The translations under genes were made by a program, and so were the position numbers. From assembly GCA_009885355.1 (NCBI GenBank), contig VFKW01000076.1, positions 1 through 9,690 on the forward strand: DNA of 9,690 nt. The letters are read 5' to 3'. Within the stretch, counting starts at the first letter, position 1; each line of letters starts with the position of its first letter. The DNA is from Candidatus Berkelbacteria bacterium. Its GTDB lineage: Bacteria; Patescibacteriota; UBA1384; VFKW01. Under the pieces are notes generated by a model. That model did no database searches, was not told the DNA's origin, and saw only the letters and a list, made by a program, of their open reading frames with translations. Shown here one piece after another: positions 1 to 7,481 of the stretch.

Positions 1-15
1 ACTTCAAATATCAAA

Positions 16-408
16 CTATTTCTTTTTGACAATTGCTGAAAATATTAATGTTAATTCTTTTGCTTCTTGCCATAATTTCTGGCAATCATCTCTTTTATCT
101 GAGTTGGCCACTGCAATCATATGAAGCCAGTGCATTGTTTCTTTTGATTCTTTTTTACAAATCCCTATTTTATGGATAAAATCTTTTTTGGATTCAGCAC
201 AATCAGCTTCCATATAATTTGCGCCAATACTGGTAGATGATCTAACAAACTGACTAATTAGCGGTCGATTTACAATATTTTCTAAAATAGTTTTAGCAAA
301 CAAAATCGACATCTCGCCAAATTTCGAAGTTCGAATCACCAAATCAAATTCTTTTTTGTCATTAGGATTTTGACATTGATTTGACATTGGAAATTTGTCA
401 TTTGACAT
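16..408 (-). CDS. Four-helix-bundle protein, S23/IVP family
   Basis: Complete 130-residue protein of the four-helix-bundle family first noted in 23S rRNA intervening sequences (TIGR02436/PF05635 type). Seen directly: the hallmark stretch RSSTSIGANYMEA (residues 56-68) followed by KKDFIHKIGICKKESKETMHW, matching the family pattern of a conserved Ser-x-x-x-N-x-x-E turn and a later Lys-Glu-Ser helix. Length is normal for the family. The biochemical role is unknown; relatives include the Avd accessory protein of diversity-generating retroelements, but nothing here shows that function. The ATG at 408 has a GGGG ribosome-binding-like stretch about 7 bases upstream; the ATG at 387 (residue 8) is an alternative. 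The first 15 or so residues (MSNDKFPMSNQCQN) are encoded by a dispersed repeat and probably lie outside the fold. It overlaps the upstream Bro-N gene by 11 bases, so translation is probably coupled. Confidence 0.9.
   Translation of the reverse strand: MSNDKFPMSNQCQNPNDKKEFDLVIRTSKFGEMSILFAKTILENIVNRPLISQFVRSSTSIGANYMEADCAESKKDFIHKIGICKKESKETMHWLHMIAVANSDKRDDCQKLWQEAKELTLIFSAIVKKK
365..408. repeat. TTGACATT-type AT-rich repeat, copy 1
   Basis: Plus strand carries spaced TTGACATT units, with ATTTGTCA between them. A 22-base block at 376-397 is the exact reverse complement of 9626-9647. This copy spans the end of the Bro-N gene and the start of the S23 gene, encoding the last residues (NVK-stop) of one and the first 15 or so residues of the other. 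Confidence 0.75.
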
Positions 409-1237
409 TTACATCCCCTATCATCTTCCCTTGTGGATGATCTAGATAATTTTGCTCAATAGATACCTTTTTCCCTGACTTTTCTTCGATATCTTTTCTA
501 GTTCTTCCTGCAACTCCCCCACCATCCTCGGCATCAATTTTTAAATTTTTAAACCCTTCCGAATCTCTCACTTGTGTAAATTTAGTCGTTGTAGCCTCTC
601 CAAGCATCGATAAAATCAATTCCATATCATCCATATGATCGCGCAAATTTTCTCTATTCAATCCTTTAAATTCTTTATATTGCGACGGTGTCATTCCAAA
701 AGTAGCTTTTGAAATTTCTGCTGTCAAAATAGCATAATCTTTTTGATTATCAACCCCACGATTACGCCACTCTTCAGTCAAATCTTCTCTTATGGCGATA
801 CCGCGCATCCGTTTTTCAATCCAACTATCGGAATAACCCTTTGCCTTGTACAAAGCCCTTGTCCTTTTAGTCGCCAATTCCGGATCATCGATTTCCTGTA
901 CCCTTTCATAGCCGACTTTTGCCAACCACTTCTTAAATGGCTCCGCCTTGGGAGAAGGAATTGACTGAATAATACGAAAAATTCCTTCTGTGTTGGCAGT
1001 TAATATTTTTCGTTTTTTACCATCCTTTGCAATCATTTCAACTGGGGTACAAATTGTACCCCAGTTCTTTTCTAACTCAAAATCACGTTTTCTCATTTTT
1101 TTAATATATTGACTTGTGTCAACGCTATCAGTCAGCACCCCAACCACATCCACAACAGAAAACCACCATTCATTCTTATAAATAACCTTTCGGATATTAG
1201 TCCCTTGAAATATAGCCAATCGAGTTTCCGAGTCCAT
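398..1237 (-). CDS. Bro-N domain protein (phage antirepressor/DinD-like)
   Basis: Complete 279-residue protein. Residues about 5-110 form a Bro-N domain: LAIFQGTNIRKVIYKNEWWFSVVDVV, with the aromatic WWF/SVVDVV core, then NTEGIFRIIQSIPSPKAEPFKKWLAKVGYERVQEI. Residues 115-265 (LATKRTRALYKAKGYSDSWI, RGIAIREDLTEEW, YAILTAEISKATFGMTPSQY) match the C-terminal half of the widespread bacterial antirepressor-like group, which resembles DNA-damage-inducible protein D. Bro-N domains in baculoviruses and phages bind DNA, so a DNA-binding regulatory or damage-response role is likely but is inferred. The ATG at 1237 is preceded by a 9-base match to the anti-Shine-Dalgarno. The final residues and the TGA stop are encoded by a dispersed repeat also used by the next gene. 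It lies 211 bases downstream of the giant pilin-like gene, with palindromes between, and is probably a separate accessory unit. Confidence 0.88.
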   Translation of the reverse strand: MDSETRLAIFQGTNIRKVIYKNEWWFSVVDVVGVLTDSVDTSQYIKKMRKRDFELEKNWGTICTPVEMIAKDGKKRKILTANTEGIFRIIQSIPSPKAEPFKKWLAKVGYERVQEIDDPELATKRTRALYKAKGYSDSWIEKRMRGIAIREDLTEEWRNRGVDNQKDYAILTAEISKATFGMTPSQYKEFKGLNRENLRDHMDDMELILSMLGEATTTKFTQVRDSEGFKNLKIDAEDGGGVAGRTRKDIEEKSGKKVSIEQNYLDHPQGKMIGDVNVK

Positions 1238-1238
1238 T

Positions 1239-1247
1239 TCACCTCCT
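1239..1247 (-). promoter_or_regulatory. Strong ribosome binding site of the Bro-N gene
   Basis: Minus strand reads AGGAGGTGA directly before AA-ATG, a 9-base complement to the 16S rRNA 3' end. It is the strongest ribosome binding site in the window and fixes the start at 1237. The strength contrasts with the weaker GAGGGG, AAGGA and GGCGGA sites of the pilin genes. Confidence 0.85.
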
Positions 1248-1256
1248 CATCTTATT

Positions 1257-1311
1257 GTCATCCTCGAATTTGAGTCTCGAAGTCATTCGTGACCCGAATT
1301 CGAGGATCCAG
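1257..1311. repeat. Palindromic intergenic repeat, element 1
   Basis: Imperfect hairpin of about 48 bases. The 11-base arms ATCCTCGAATT (1260-1270) and AATTCGAGGAT (1297-1307) are perfect complements; TG-GTC/GAC-C pairs continue the stem inside, and CGAA (1278-1281) pairs with TTCG (1286-1289) around a GTCA loop. Ends are GTCATCC and ATCCAG, the same end pattern as the element at 8061-8131. It lies between the giant gene and the Bro-N gene, just upstream of the Bro-N ribosome binding site. No U-run follows, so it is not a classic terminator; it may protect the 3' end of the upstream transcript or simply be a dispersed repeat. Confidence 0.75.
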
Positions 1312-1340
1312 CAAGCCCCCTTATTACTCTTACCAGCTTA

Positions 1341-1386
1341 TCCCGCCGCAGCGGGACCCCGCCTGAGTATACCCCGCCATCGGCGG
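1341..1386. repeat. Pair of GC-rich hairpins after the giant gene
   Basis: Two short perfect stems in an otherwise AT-rich spacer: TCCCGC (1341-1346) with GCGGGA (1351-1356) around a 4-base loop, and CCGCC (1374-1378) with GGCGG (1382-1386) around a 3-base loop. They follow the stop codon of the giant gene and could stabilise or pause the transcript, but no T-run follows on the minus strand. Function is inferred. Confidence 0.55.
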
Positions 1387-1447
1387 TGGGCGGTGGCAAG
1401 TTTACTGGCTTAATGTATATACTCTATACCAAATACGATATACTCAG
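1363..1447. repeat. 9-bp inverted repeat enclosing a hairpin
   Basis: CTGAGTATA (1363-1371) and TATACTCAG (1439-1447) are exact reverse complements and would close a large stem directly behind the TAG stop of the giant gene, with the 1374-1386 hairpin inside. A second TATACTC at 1418-1424 could compete for the same left arm, giving two alternative folds. Confidence 0.5.
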
Positions 1448-1448
1448 C

Positions 1449-4400
1449 CTACTCCTCCGCCGGCACCTCTTCTACTGATAATATACTTCCTGAACTTGGG
1501 AGATAACTAACCAAAAATGCTCTAGCTACTCCACCATAATACCCCGTCACCTTCACCTTATCTAAAGCTTGAGAATAAGCAATCATATTGATATAAAAAA
1601 CCGCATTTCTCATTACATCAAAAGTTCCCGGCTTATAAGTGTAAAGAAAATTATAAGCAAGATCTTTTGGTTCTTTGTACATTATATATCTGTTCGCGTC
1701 AGTCGCCCCTATTTCACTATTCTTGAGTTTCTTCCACTCGCCATTAATATTATGATAATAATAATATGTTTTATCCGTATCATCATACCATCGGTAATAA
1801 TGGAATTGCTCGTCCCAATACTTATAAAACGCACTGGCTGGCAGATCGATTGCAACATCACCTCCAGTGGATTTAATATCAATAGGACTAGCAACGGCTC
1901 CATTATAATATTTCACCGGGTCTGCCCAACTAGCCAGCATATTCAACCAATCCTTCCAATCAGAAACCAAACCAGTATTATAATTATCATCCGAATAATT
2001 AGTATATACATTTTTACGACTAGTATCTGTTTTTTGCTGTTGAAACGCATAATTCATAATATCCAACTTATCAATCTGATCCGCCATGGAATAATAAAGA
2101 GAAAGCGCTCTGGAAGACAAGAATAAATACCCACCATTATCCCCAATACTCGCCATCGCCATATTTGCCGATTTACAAACCTTATGAGTAGTACCATCTT
2201 TAGGATCTTTCTTGTCAGGAACAATTTGCATAGTATCTTCATTCCAAGGCAGTATCATATTTTTACCAACAGCAGGAGGTTGATACGAAGTATCGCATGG
2301 AAAAGTCGCAATCACATCAAATTTCGGACCCAAATCTGTTAAAGCATATCCACTATATCCGAGTTTCAATACATCCTGCTGATTTGTTTTATCCATCGCA
2401 AAGATATCATTCCCTTGAATAAGAGGATAACGATCATAAAGACTACTCAGTAATGTATGCTTAAACTGCACAGTAGATTTATCCGTACTGACAATATCAG
2501 TGCCAGTAGAACCCGACCAAACATTCTCAGATGCACCAGGAGATAATTCCAGATCAGTAATTTTTGTATCATAATTACGATCCTCTTTCGGATACGCCAA
2601 CGTATAATATCCACTAAAATAAACCAAATTATCACCTGATTGAGTCCCTGTAACATATCCCAAACCAAAAGGTCTATCTGTTCCGATAACATCATCCGGA
2701 TTATTCTTTATCGGCTCATCCCAAGCAGGCGACGCGACAGTGGGATTTATCTTCCACAAATAATTGAAATTACTATCCCCGCCCCACAGCCCTATCTTAT
2801 TTGTACTACTATCATAATACAAAGTCCCCGAATACCTGTAAGACGGCCGCTTGACTGCATTATCAGTATCAATATACTTCCACTCAACCGTATTATAATT
2901 TGAACTTGTACTCACCGTATCTATTACACCTGACCACAAACGCATATTCCCATTGTCAGACGTTGCTTTATAAAGTGTTGATCCATTATGGATAAGTGAC
3001 AAATTACCATAATTAGTCCACTGTCCAAAAGAACTCATATACCTGAAACTAACCGTATACATATCAGTAGCTGCTTCATAATCCAGATCGCTTACAACAG
3101 CCGACATGAGCTTGTGTTCACCTGTATTTCCACTATAGCTTTGCATCGTCAATGTTTTTCCGATATACATTCCTATTGTCTGATCAGCATTGATCTGTAT
3201 AGTTGATGGCGTCCCAGATATGTCAAAAGAAGTTGTCATACTATTTACAACATCAAAAGATCCTAAAATTGGATTTGACGACTGATCTATCCTATAACTA
3301 CTATCATTCCGCAAATAAACCCCATTAACTGGAGGAGCCCCATCATTCGGAACGATATTACTACCAGGATAGTCAACCGGCATATCTTCGATTTTTAACG
3401 GATCATTAAAATCGACCCAAGTAAATAAACCATCTTTTCGAATATCTTTAACAACCCCCCATAATTTTCCACTCGCATGTAAAACATCAACAGGATAAAC
3501 ATAATATCTAGCGCCAATTGCAATATTACTAGCCTCCCCACTTTTTAATTTTAAACTGGTCACATCTCCACTTGTTATCGAGCCATTATCGCCAGCTGTA
3601 GTATTTTGAAAAACCGCCCGTGGAGAAGTAAAATTATTATAACTATAGCTATAATCGTAAGGAATATATTTATCCTGAAAAACCTTATAATCTTTATCTG
3701 AAACAGCCTTTGGATTGACGAGCCGCCAGGTACGATTTGTCAAATTACCGTTCAATGCATTTTCCAACACCCAAAGCGCTTCTTTGTTGGCTGCATAACC
3801 ACTCCCACCAAATCCATAACCACCGGAAACATACAATTTATCCACTACAGCATCATAATACCCCCCTGGGTTGTACATAAAAAATGGTCCATTATAAAGT
3901 TGCGTAAAACTTTTCTCCGTCAATTTTGTTGTTGTATTTTGATTAACCGCTGCAATTTTCCCCCAATACATTCGATCCTTATAATCATCTCTATTACCAA
4001 CTTGTACATTATTACCACCATAATACATCACTGTTTGGCCGGGCGATGTACATGTACCAACGCCACCAAATTGCGGCTGTCCAGTCGTCACTGTATTACA
4101 ATATGAAACTATTGAAATCTGCAATCCCCTATCAAGTCTAGGATCAGTATGAGCTCCCACCATCGGAGTATCAAAATATAATGTATATTTTGTCAAATCA
4201 ACAAGATCTTTCGTAATCCTTGAAATTGTACCTGTTAAATTTACGATATCTGTATCAGGAGTGCTGGAAGTAGTGTCGTCATAGCTATTGATCTTGACCG
4301 TATCACCGACTGTAATTCCACTCGGATATGAATTTGTATTCGTATTTGTATGCAAAATCACCGAAGTAATATCCCCACTTGTCAAAACAGGCTCAACCCA

Positions 4401-6881
4401 ATATGTCCAACTATATTTACCAGTATAATAATCATTTCTAAAGCTCGGCCTCGCGTAAACCTCGCTTTTATACGTTCCTATTTCAATACTATTTTGATTA
4501 ATAATTTCGCGATCAATCACCTGACTCCAAGCTGGATTAACATCCACATTGATTTTCCATACATCAGCCAGCCGGCCAACCTGAGTCACGGCACTATCAT
4601 CATATCCACCGGTTGACCCACCAACCACAATCAATTTATTAGAATTAGAGTCATAAGTCACCAGAGCCGAAGACCGAGGAAAAGGCCTAGTATCCAAAGT
4701 ATTAGTAGGCGTAATAAGTTCCCAGGTATTAGCAACCATATTATAAACCCAAAGATCATTCCTGACATAATTTGCAATATTAAGTTTTATACTAGAAGTG
4801 CCATCAGATAAAGATGTACTCGCCTGAGAATCTAAGTGGCCATTGGCAAAACGATTGCTGATATCACTGCCGCCAAATAAATATACTTTTTTTGTATTTT
4901 CATCCGTAACCAAACCATGATTCGCCCGCGGGGTCGGCCCCGTTTTCATATCAACCGTCAAAGTCTTCGCAATATAATCAATTCCGGTCACCTTCCCCCA
5001 AACCGGCTCAAAACCACCCTCAGTACTCGGCTCGATTTGAACAATTGATCCGACAGTATAACCGCCTATATCATCAACAAAAATAGAGTTATTATCTCCT
5101 GGGACTGGATTAACCGTAGCTGTACCTGTCCCCCAAACACAATCAAATTTACTTGAAGTATCATTATTAGTCATAGTCGTATAATCATTACTAGCATCGT
5201 AACCATAACAGTCAGATGATACTGACTTTTTCGTAAAATAATCATCGTCATCGGTCAGGTGATAAATCTGAGGCATATTCCCAAAATTCTGATATTCCCC
5301 ATCTTTATATGGCCAATTCAAAGTATAATCATTAGTATTCCACCGTGTAAAAAAAGAATCAATACTAGAGTTACTATCACAATCATAAAACCTTCCGTCA
5401 CCCTCTCCTATATTTCCATTCGCTACGTCATTTTTATGATTAGGGGTATAGCACATAAAAGAATTAGTATCAAACGTGATCGAATTTTCTGTCAAATCTA
5501 TACTTAAGATTTTCCCAGTAACCGTCGTATTATAATAATAATAATTTTTATAATATTCATAAGATGGAAAAGTTAGATCATTATATTTACGGTTTATCGT
5601 CATAATACTAATTCGCTCCCCAAGACCATATTGAGATGCCATGCCATATTTTATATATAGTTTACCTGATTCAATAAAAGCCGTATCCAAAGATTTACTA
5701 CCATCCCCATCATACGATACACTCGAAGGAGGATAAGTTGTAGTTACCGGATAATCTTTATACAACTCCCGAACCCGATATGCCCCAGTAATAGATTGTG
5801 CAGTTGTCACTGTAGGAGACTTTTTCTCCCATTGTAAATCAGTCGGGTTACCAACCTCACCATAATAATTATTATAAGCATTTTTCATAACCCAAGTATC
5901 ATTATTCATACCAGATAGAGAATAAAACGAACCAGTTGTAGGCTTTGTAGTGTCCGTCGTGTTCTTTTCAACCGCATCCCATTGAAATTTGAAATTTGCA
6001 TCTTCATCACCGTCAACATCATCACTAAACGGCCCATTGTTAATTCCCAAAGTTTGTCCCATCGAATCAATCATCAATTTCCCGCCTGCACGAATCCAAT
6101 CTTCCAGGTTCTCTCGAGATTTATCATCCAGAGTCAAAAAACCCCAATCCGGCAACGACATAATGATCAAGTCGTACTGCAAATAATCCTTTACACTAAA
6201 CAAACCCTGATACATAGAATTGCCATCTTTATTATTTGTCCAACTCGTCCCATTAGCCTGAATTGTTCCCTGATCCAGCGGCCCGCCCATATATACAGAC
6301 CAATAATTTACATCAGACGGATCATATTTATTGCTTCCATCAACAGCATTTTTAGGCGTTAACGGATTATTAAAAGCCTTAAAACCATTATTTCTCAAAA
6401 TATTACTCTTATCCATCGAATTACCAAGCGTCGTGAATATATCATTTGGCCCGATATAATTAGAAGTAGCATAATCATATGCATTCACAACCGCCACCTT
6501 CGTACACCTCGAAATTGTCTTGATCTTCTCCTGAGGCGTAAATGAATAATATTTAATATATGGCGCCTTCTTTTCGTTAGTACTTGGATTTACTATTTCT
6601 TTACCGGAATCACCAGTAGACTTATCAAAATTAACCAAAACCGTCTTCGGATCAGCCTTATAGCTCGTAGTCTTCAATCTGCTTGTCAAATCCGCCACGC
6701 CGGCCATAGCCGCCTGCTTGGCCACATCTGCATCATTATAGGAGCTCGCATTACCGATTATCGAATAACTGCTCACCGCCGCACTCAAAGCCGCCGACGC
6801 CATCAATGTCACGATTAGCAAGGTCAGCACTAAAACCGATCCTTTGTGTCTTACTTTTTCAATCAATCTCTTGTTTATCAT
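1449..6881 (-). CDS. Giant PilX/GspK-like tip protein with Kelch propeller
   Basis: 1810 residues. Residues 1-14 are a basic leader ending K-G; 15-36 are a hydrophobic helix (SVLVLTLLIVTLMASAALSA) followed by DVAKQAAMAGVADLTSRL, as in PilX/GspK N-termini, with Leu rather than Glu at +5 as in GspK. Residues 126-275 look like half of an alpha/beta class I amidotransferase-like fold (KVAVVN; YDLIIMSLPDWG; LEDWIRAGGKLMID). Residues 650-790, about 950-1056 and 1345-1425 carry Kelch-type repeats (KVYLFGG ... NDLWVYNMVANTWEL; KLIVVGG; KLYVSGG; KIGLWGG), interleaved with small beta modules. Candidate calcium loops lie at 288-296 and 391-399. The C-terminus (1515-1785) again looks alpha/beta, with VMRNAVFYINMIAY. 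The ATG at 6881 follows GGCGGA, 9 bases after the preceding gene. Far longer than PilX or GspK; probably an exported pilus-tip adhesin. The N-terminal class is fairly sure, ligand unknown. Confidence 0.82.
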   Translation of the reverse strand: MINKRLIEKVRHKGSVLVLTLLIVTLMASAALSAAVSSYSIIGNASSYNDADVAKQAAMAGVADLTSRLKTTSYKADPKTVLVNFDKSTGDSGKEIVNPSTNEKKAPYIKYYSFTPQEKIKTISRCTKVAVVNAYDYATSNYIGPNDIFTTLGNSMDKSNILRNNGFKAFNNPLTPKNAVDGSNKYDPSDVNYWSVYMGGPLDQGTIQANGTSWTNNKDGNSMYQGLFSVKDYLQYDLIIMSLPDWGFLTLDDKSRENLEDWIRAGGKLMIDSMGQTLGINNGPFSDDVDGDEDANFKFQWDAVEKNTTDTTKPTTGSFYSLSGMNNDTWVMKNAYNNYYGEVGNPTDLQWEKKSPTVTTAQSITGAYRVRELYKDYPVTTTYPPSSVSYDGDGSKSLDTAFIESGKLYIKYGMASQYGLGERISIMTINRKYNDLTFPSYEYYKNYYYYNTTVTGKILSIDLTENSITFDTNSFMCYTPNHKNDVANGNIGEGDGRFYDCDSNSSIDSFFTRWNTNDYTLNWPYKDGEYQNFGNMPQIYHLTDDDDYFTKKSVSSDCYGYDASNDYTTMTNNDTSSKFDCVWGTGTATVNPVPGDNNSIFVDDIGGYTVGSIVQIEPSTEGGFEPVWGKVTGIDYIAKTLTVDMKTGPTPRANHGLVTDENTKKVYLFGGSDISNRFANGHLDSQASTSLSDGTSSIKLNIANYVRNDLWVYNMVANTWELITPTNTLDTRPFPRSSALVTYDSNSNKLIVVGGSTGGYDDSAVTQVGRLADVWKINVDVNPAWSQVIDREIINQNSIEIGTYKSEVYARPSFRNDYYTGKYSWTYWVEPVLTSGDITSVILHTNTNTNSYPSGITVGDTVKINSYDDTTSSTPDTDIVNLTGTISRITKDLVDLTKYTLYFDTPMVGAHTDPRLDRGLQISIVSYCNTVTTGQPQFGGVGTCTSPGQTVMYYGGNNVQVGNRDDYKDRMYWGKIAAVNQNTTTKLTEKSFTQLYNGPFFMYNPGGYYDAVVDKLYVSGGYGFGGSGYAANKEALWVLENALNGNLTNRTWRLVNPKAVSDKDYKVFQDKYIPYDYSYSYNNFTSPRAVFQNTTAGDNGSITSGDVTSLKLKSGEASNIAIGARYYVYPVDVLHASGKLWGVVKDIRKDGLFTWVDFNDPLKIEDMPVDYPGSNIVPNDGAPPVNGVYLRNDSSYRIDQSSNPILGSFDVVNSMTTSFDISGTPSTIQINADQTIGMYIGKTLTMQSYSGNTGEHKLMSAVVSDLDYEAATDMYTVSFRYMSSFGQWTNYGNLSLIHNGSTLYKATSDNGNMRLWSGVIDTVSTSSNYNTVEWKYIDTDNAVKRPSYRYSGTLYYDSSTNKIGLWGGDSNFNYLWKINPTVASPAWDEPIKNNPDDVIGTDRPFGLGYVTGTQSGDNLVYFSGYYTLAYPKEDRNYDTKITDLELSPGASENVWSGSTGTDIVSTDKSTVQFKHTLLSSLYDRYPLIQGNDIFAMDKTNQQDVLKLGYSGYALTDLGPKFDVIATFPCDTSYQPPAVGKNMILPWNEDTMQIVPDKKDPKDGTTHKVCKSANMAMASIGDNGGYLFLSSRALSLYYSMADQIDKLDIMNYAFQQQKTDTSRKNVYTNYSDDNYNTGLVSDWKDWLNMLASWADPVKYYNGAVASPIDIKSTGGDVAIDLPASAFYKYWDEQFHYYRWYDDTDKTYYYYHNINGEWKKLKNSEIGATDANRYIMYKEPKDLAYNFLYTYKPGTFDVMRNAVFYINMIAYSQALDKVKVTGYYGGVARAFLVSYLPSSGSILSVEEVPAEE

Positions 6882-6890
6882 ATAATCCGC

Positions 6891-7481
6891 CTAATAAGTC
6901 TTAATATTTGTCACAATAAATTTCAATTCCATCTTGGTTGGCTTCGACATCCCCGGGATTTTACTGATCTTTGCCGAATTAAACGCCTTGTATCGATCGC
7001 CTGTCTGTTCCTCGGCCGCCATCTCTATTTTGAAAGCATAATTAGAATTACTAGAATCAGCAAGTACTGTTGATATCTGGAATTTACTCAACATAACCTT
7101 ATCAGTACTGATCGTCTGAGGAGCACTCATAGTCCCGTCAATTGATTCAATAACAATCTCCAACCCTCGACTATCCGGCGTTGGACAAATATACTCCTTG
7201 GTTCCATCTTTTTTTGTAATCAATAAAGTATCACCGTCTCTCGCATTTACATCATCACTACCAAAAGCTTTCCTCACTTCTATCACAGACGCATCCTGCG
7301 CCTCGCGGCGCACGAATTCTGTCAAAAAACGTATTTCATCCTGTACTTCCCGCATCGCCTCCACCTTCTGAGCGATTCTGGACGAAAATACGATCGATCC
7401 GGCCGACATCAAAATCGCCACCGTAAAAACAATTACCGACATCATGATTTCTATCAATGTAAAACCGGATTGTTTTTTCAT
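6891..7481 (-). CDS. GspJ/PilW-like minor pseudopilin
   Basis: Complete 196-residue type IV prepilin-like protein. The class III leader MKKQSG is cut before F7; FTLIE places Glu at +5 (E11) and the hydrophobic helix runs to about residue 30. The following amphipathic stretch REVQDEIRFLTEFVRREAQDAS resembles GspJ/PilW proteins, which usually have a helix of this kind after the membrane segment. The C-terminal part is beta-rich and not recognised. ATG overlaps the TGA of the upstream prepilin by 4 bases (ATGA), with AAGGA about 8 bases upstream, so translation is coupled. Third of four genes in a minor-pilin operon; its likely place is in the inner-membrane-primed tip complex with the neighbouring pseudopilins. 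Assignment to J rather than I or V rests on position and the post-helix motif. Confidence 0.85.
   Translation of the reverse strand: MKKQSGFTLIEIMMSVIVFTVAILMSAGSIVFSSRIAQKVEAMREVQDEIRFLTEFVRREAQDASVIEVRKAFGSDDVNARDGDTLLITKKDGTKEYICPTPDSRGLEIVIESIDGTMSAPQTISTDKVMLSKFQISTVLADSSNSNYAFKIEMAAEEQTGDRYKAFNSAKISKIPGMSKPTKMELKFIVTNIKTY

Noticed and set aside
16..408. Diversity-generating retroelement, because S23 proteins are related to Avd
   Set aside because: No reverse transcriptase, template repeat or adenine-variable C-terminal repeat was seen in the window; the protein is a generic S23-type member.
1257..1386. Rho-independent terminator of the pilin operon
   Set aside because: Hairpins are present but no T-run follows any of them on the minus strand.
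1569..2126. Plus-strand 185-residue open frame
   Set aside because: Isoleucine-rich shadow of the giant gene, arising from its many Asn, Asp and Tyr codons read in reverse; no ribosome binding site or recognisable domain.
5982..6362. Plus-strand 126-residue open frame
   Set aside because: Antisense to conserved-looking coding sequence of the giant gene, with no start signal and unlikely composition.
1449..6881. Phage tail spike or fibre, suggested by size and the nearby Bro-N gene
   Set aside because: The N-terminus is a pilin-type helix with a basic leader, and the three genes before it are clear prepilins; no other phage structural gene is present.
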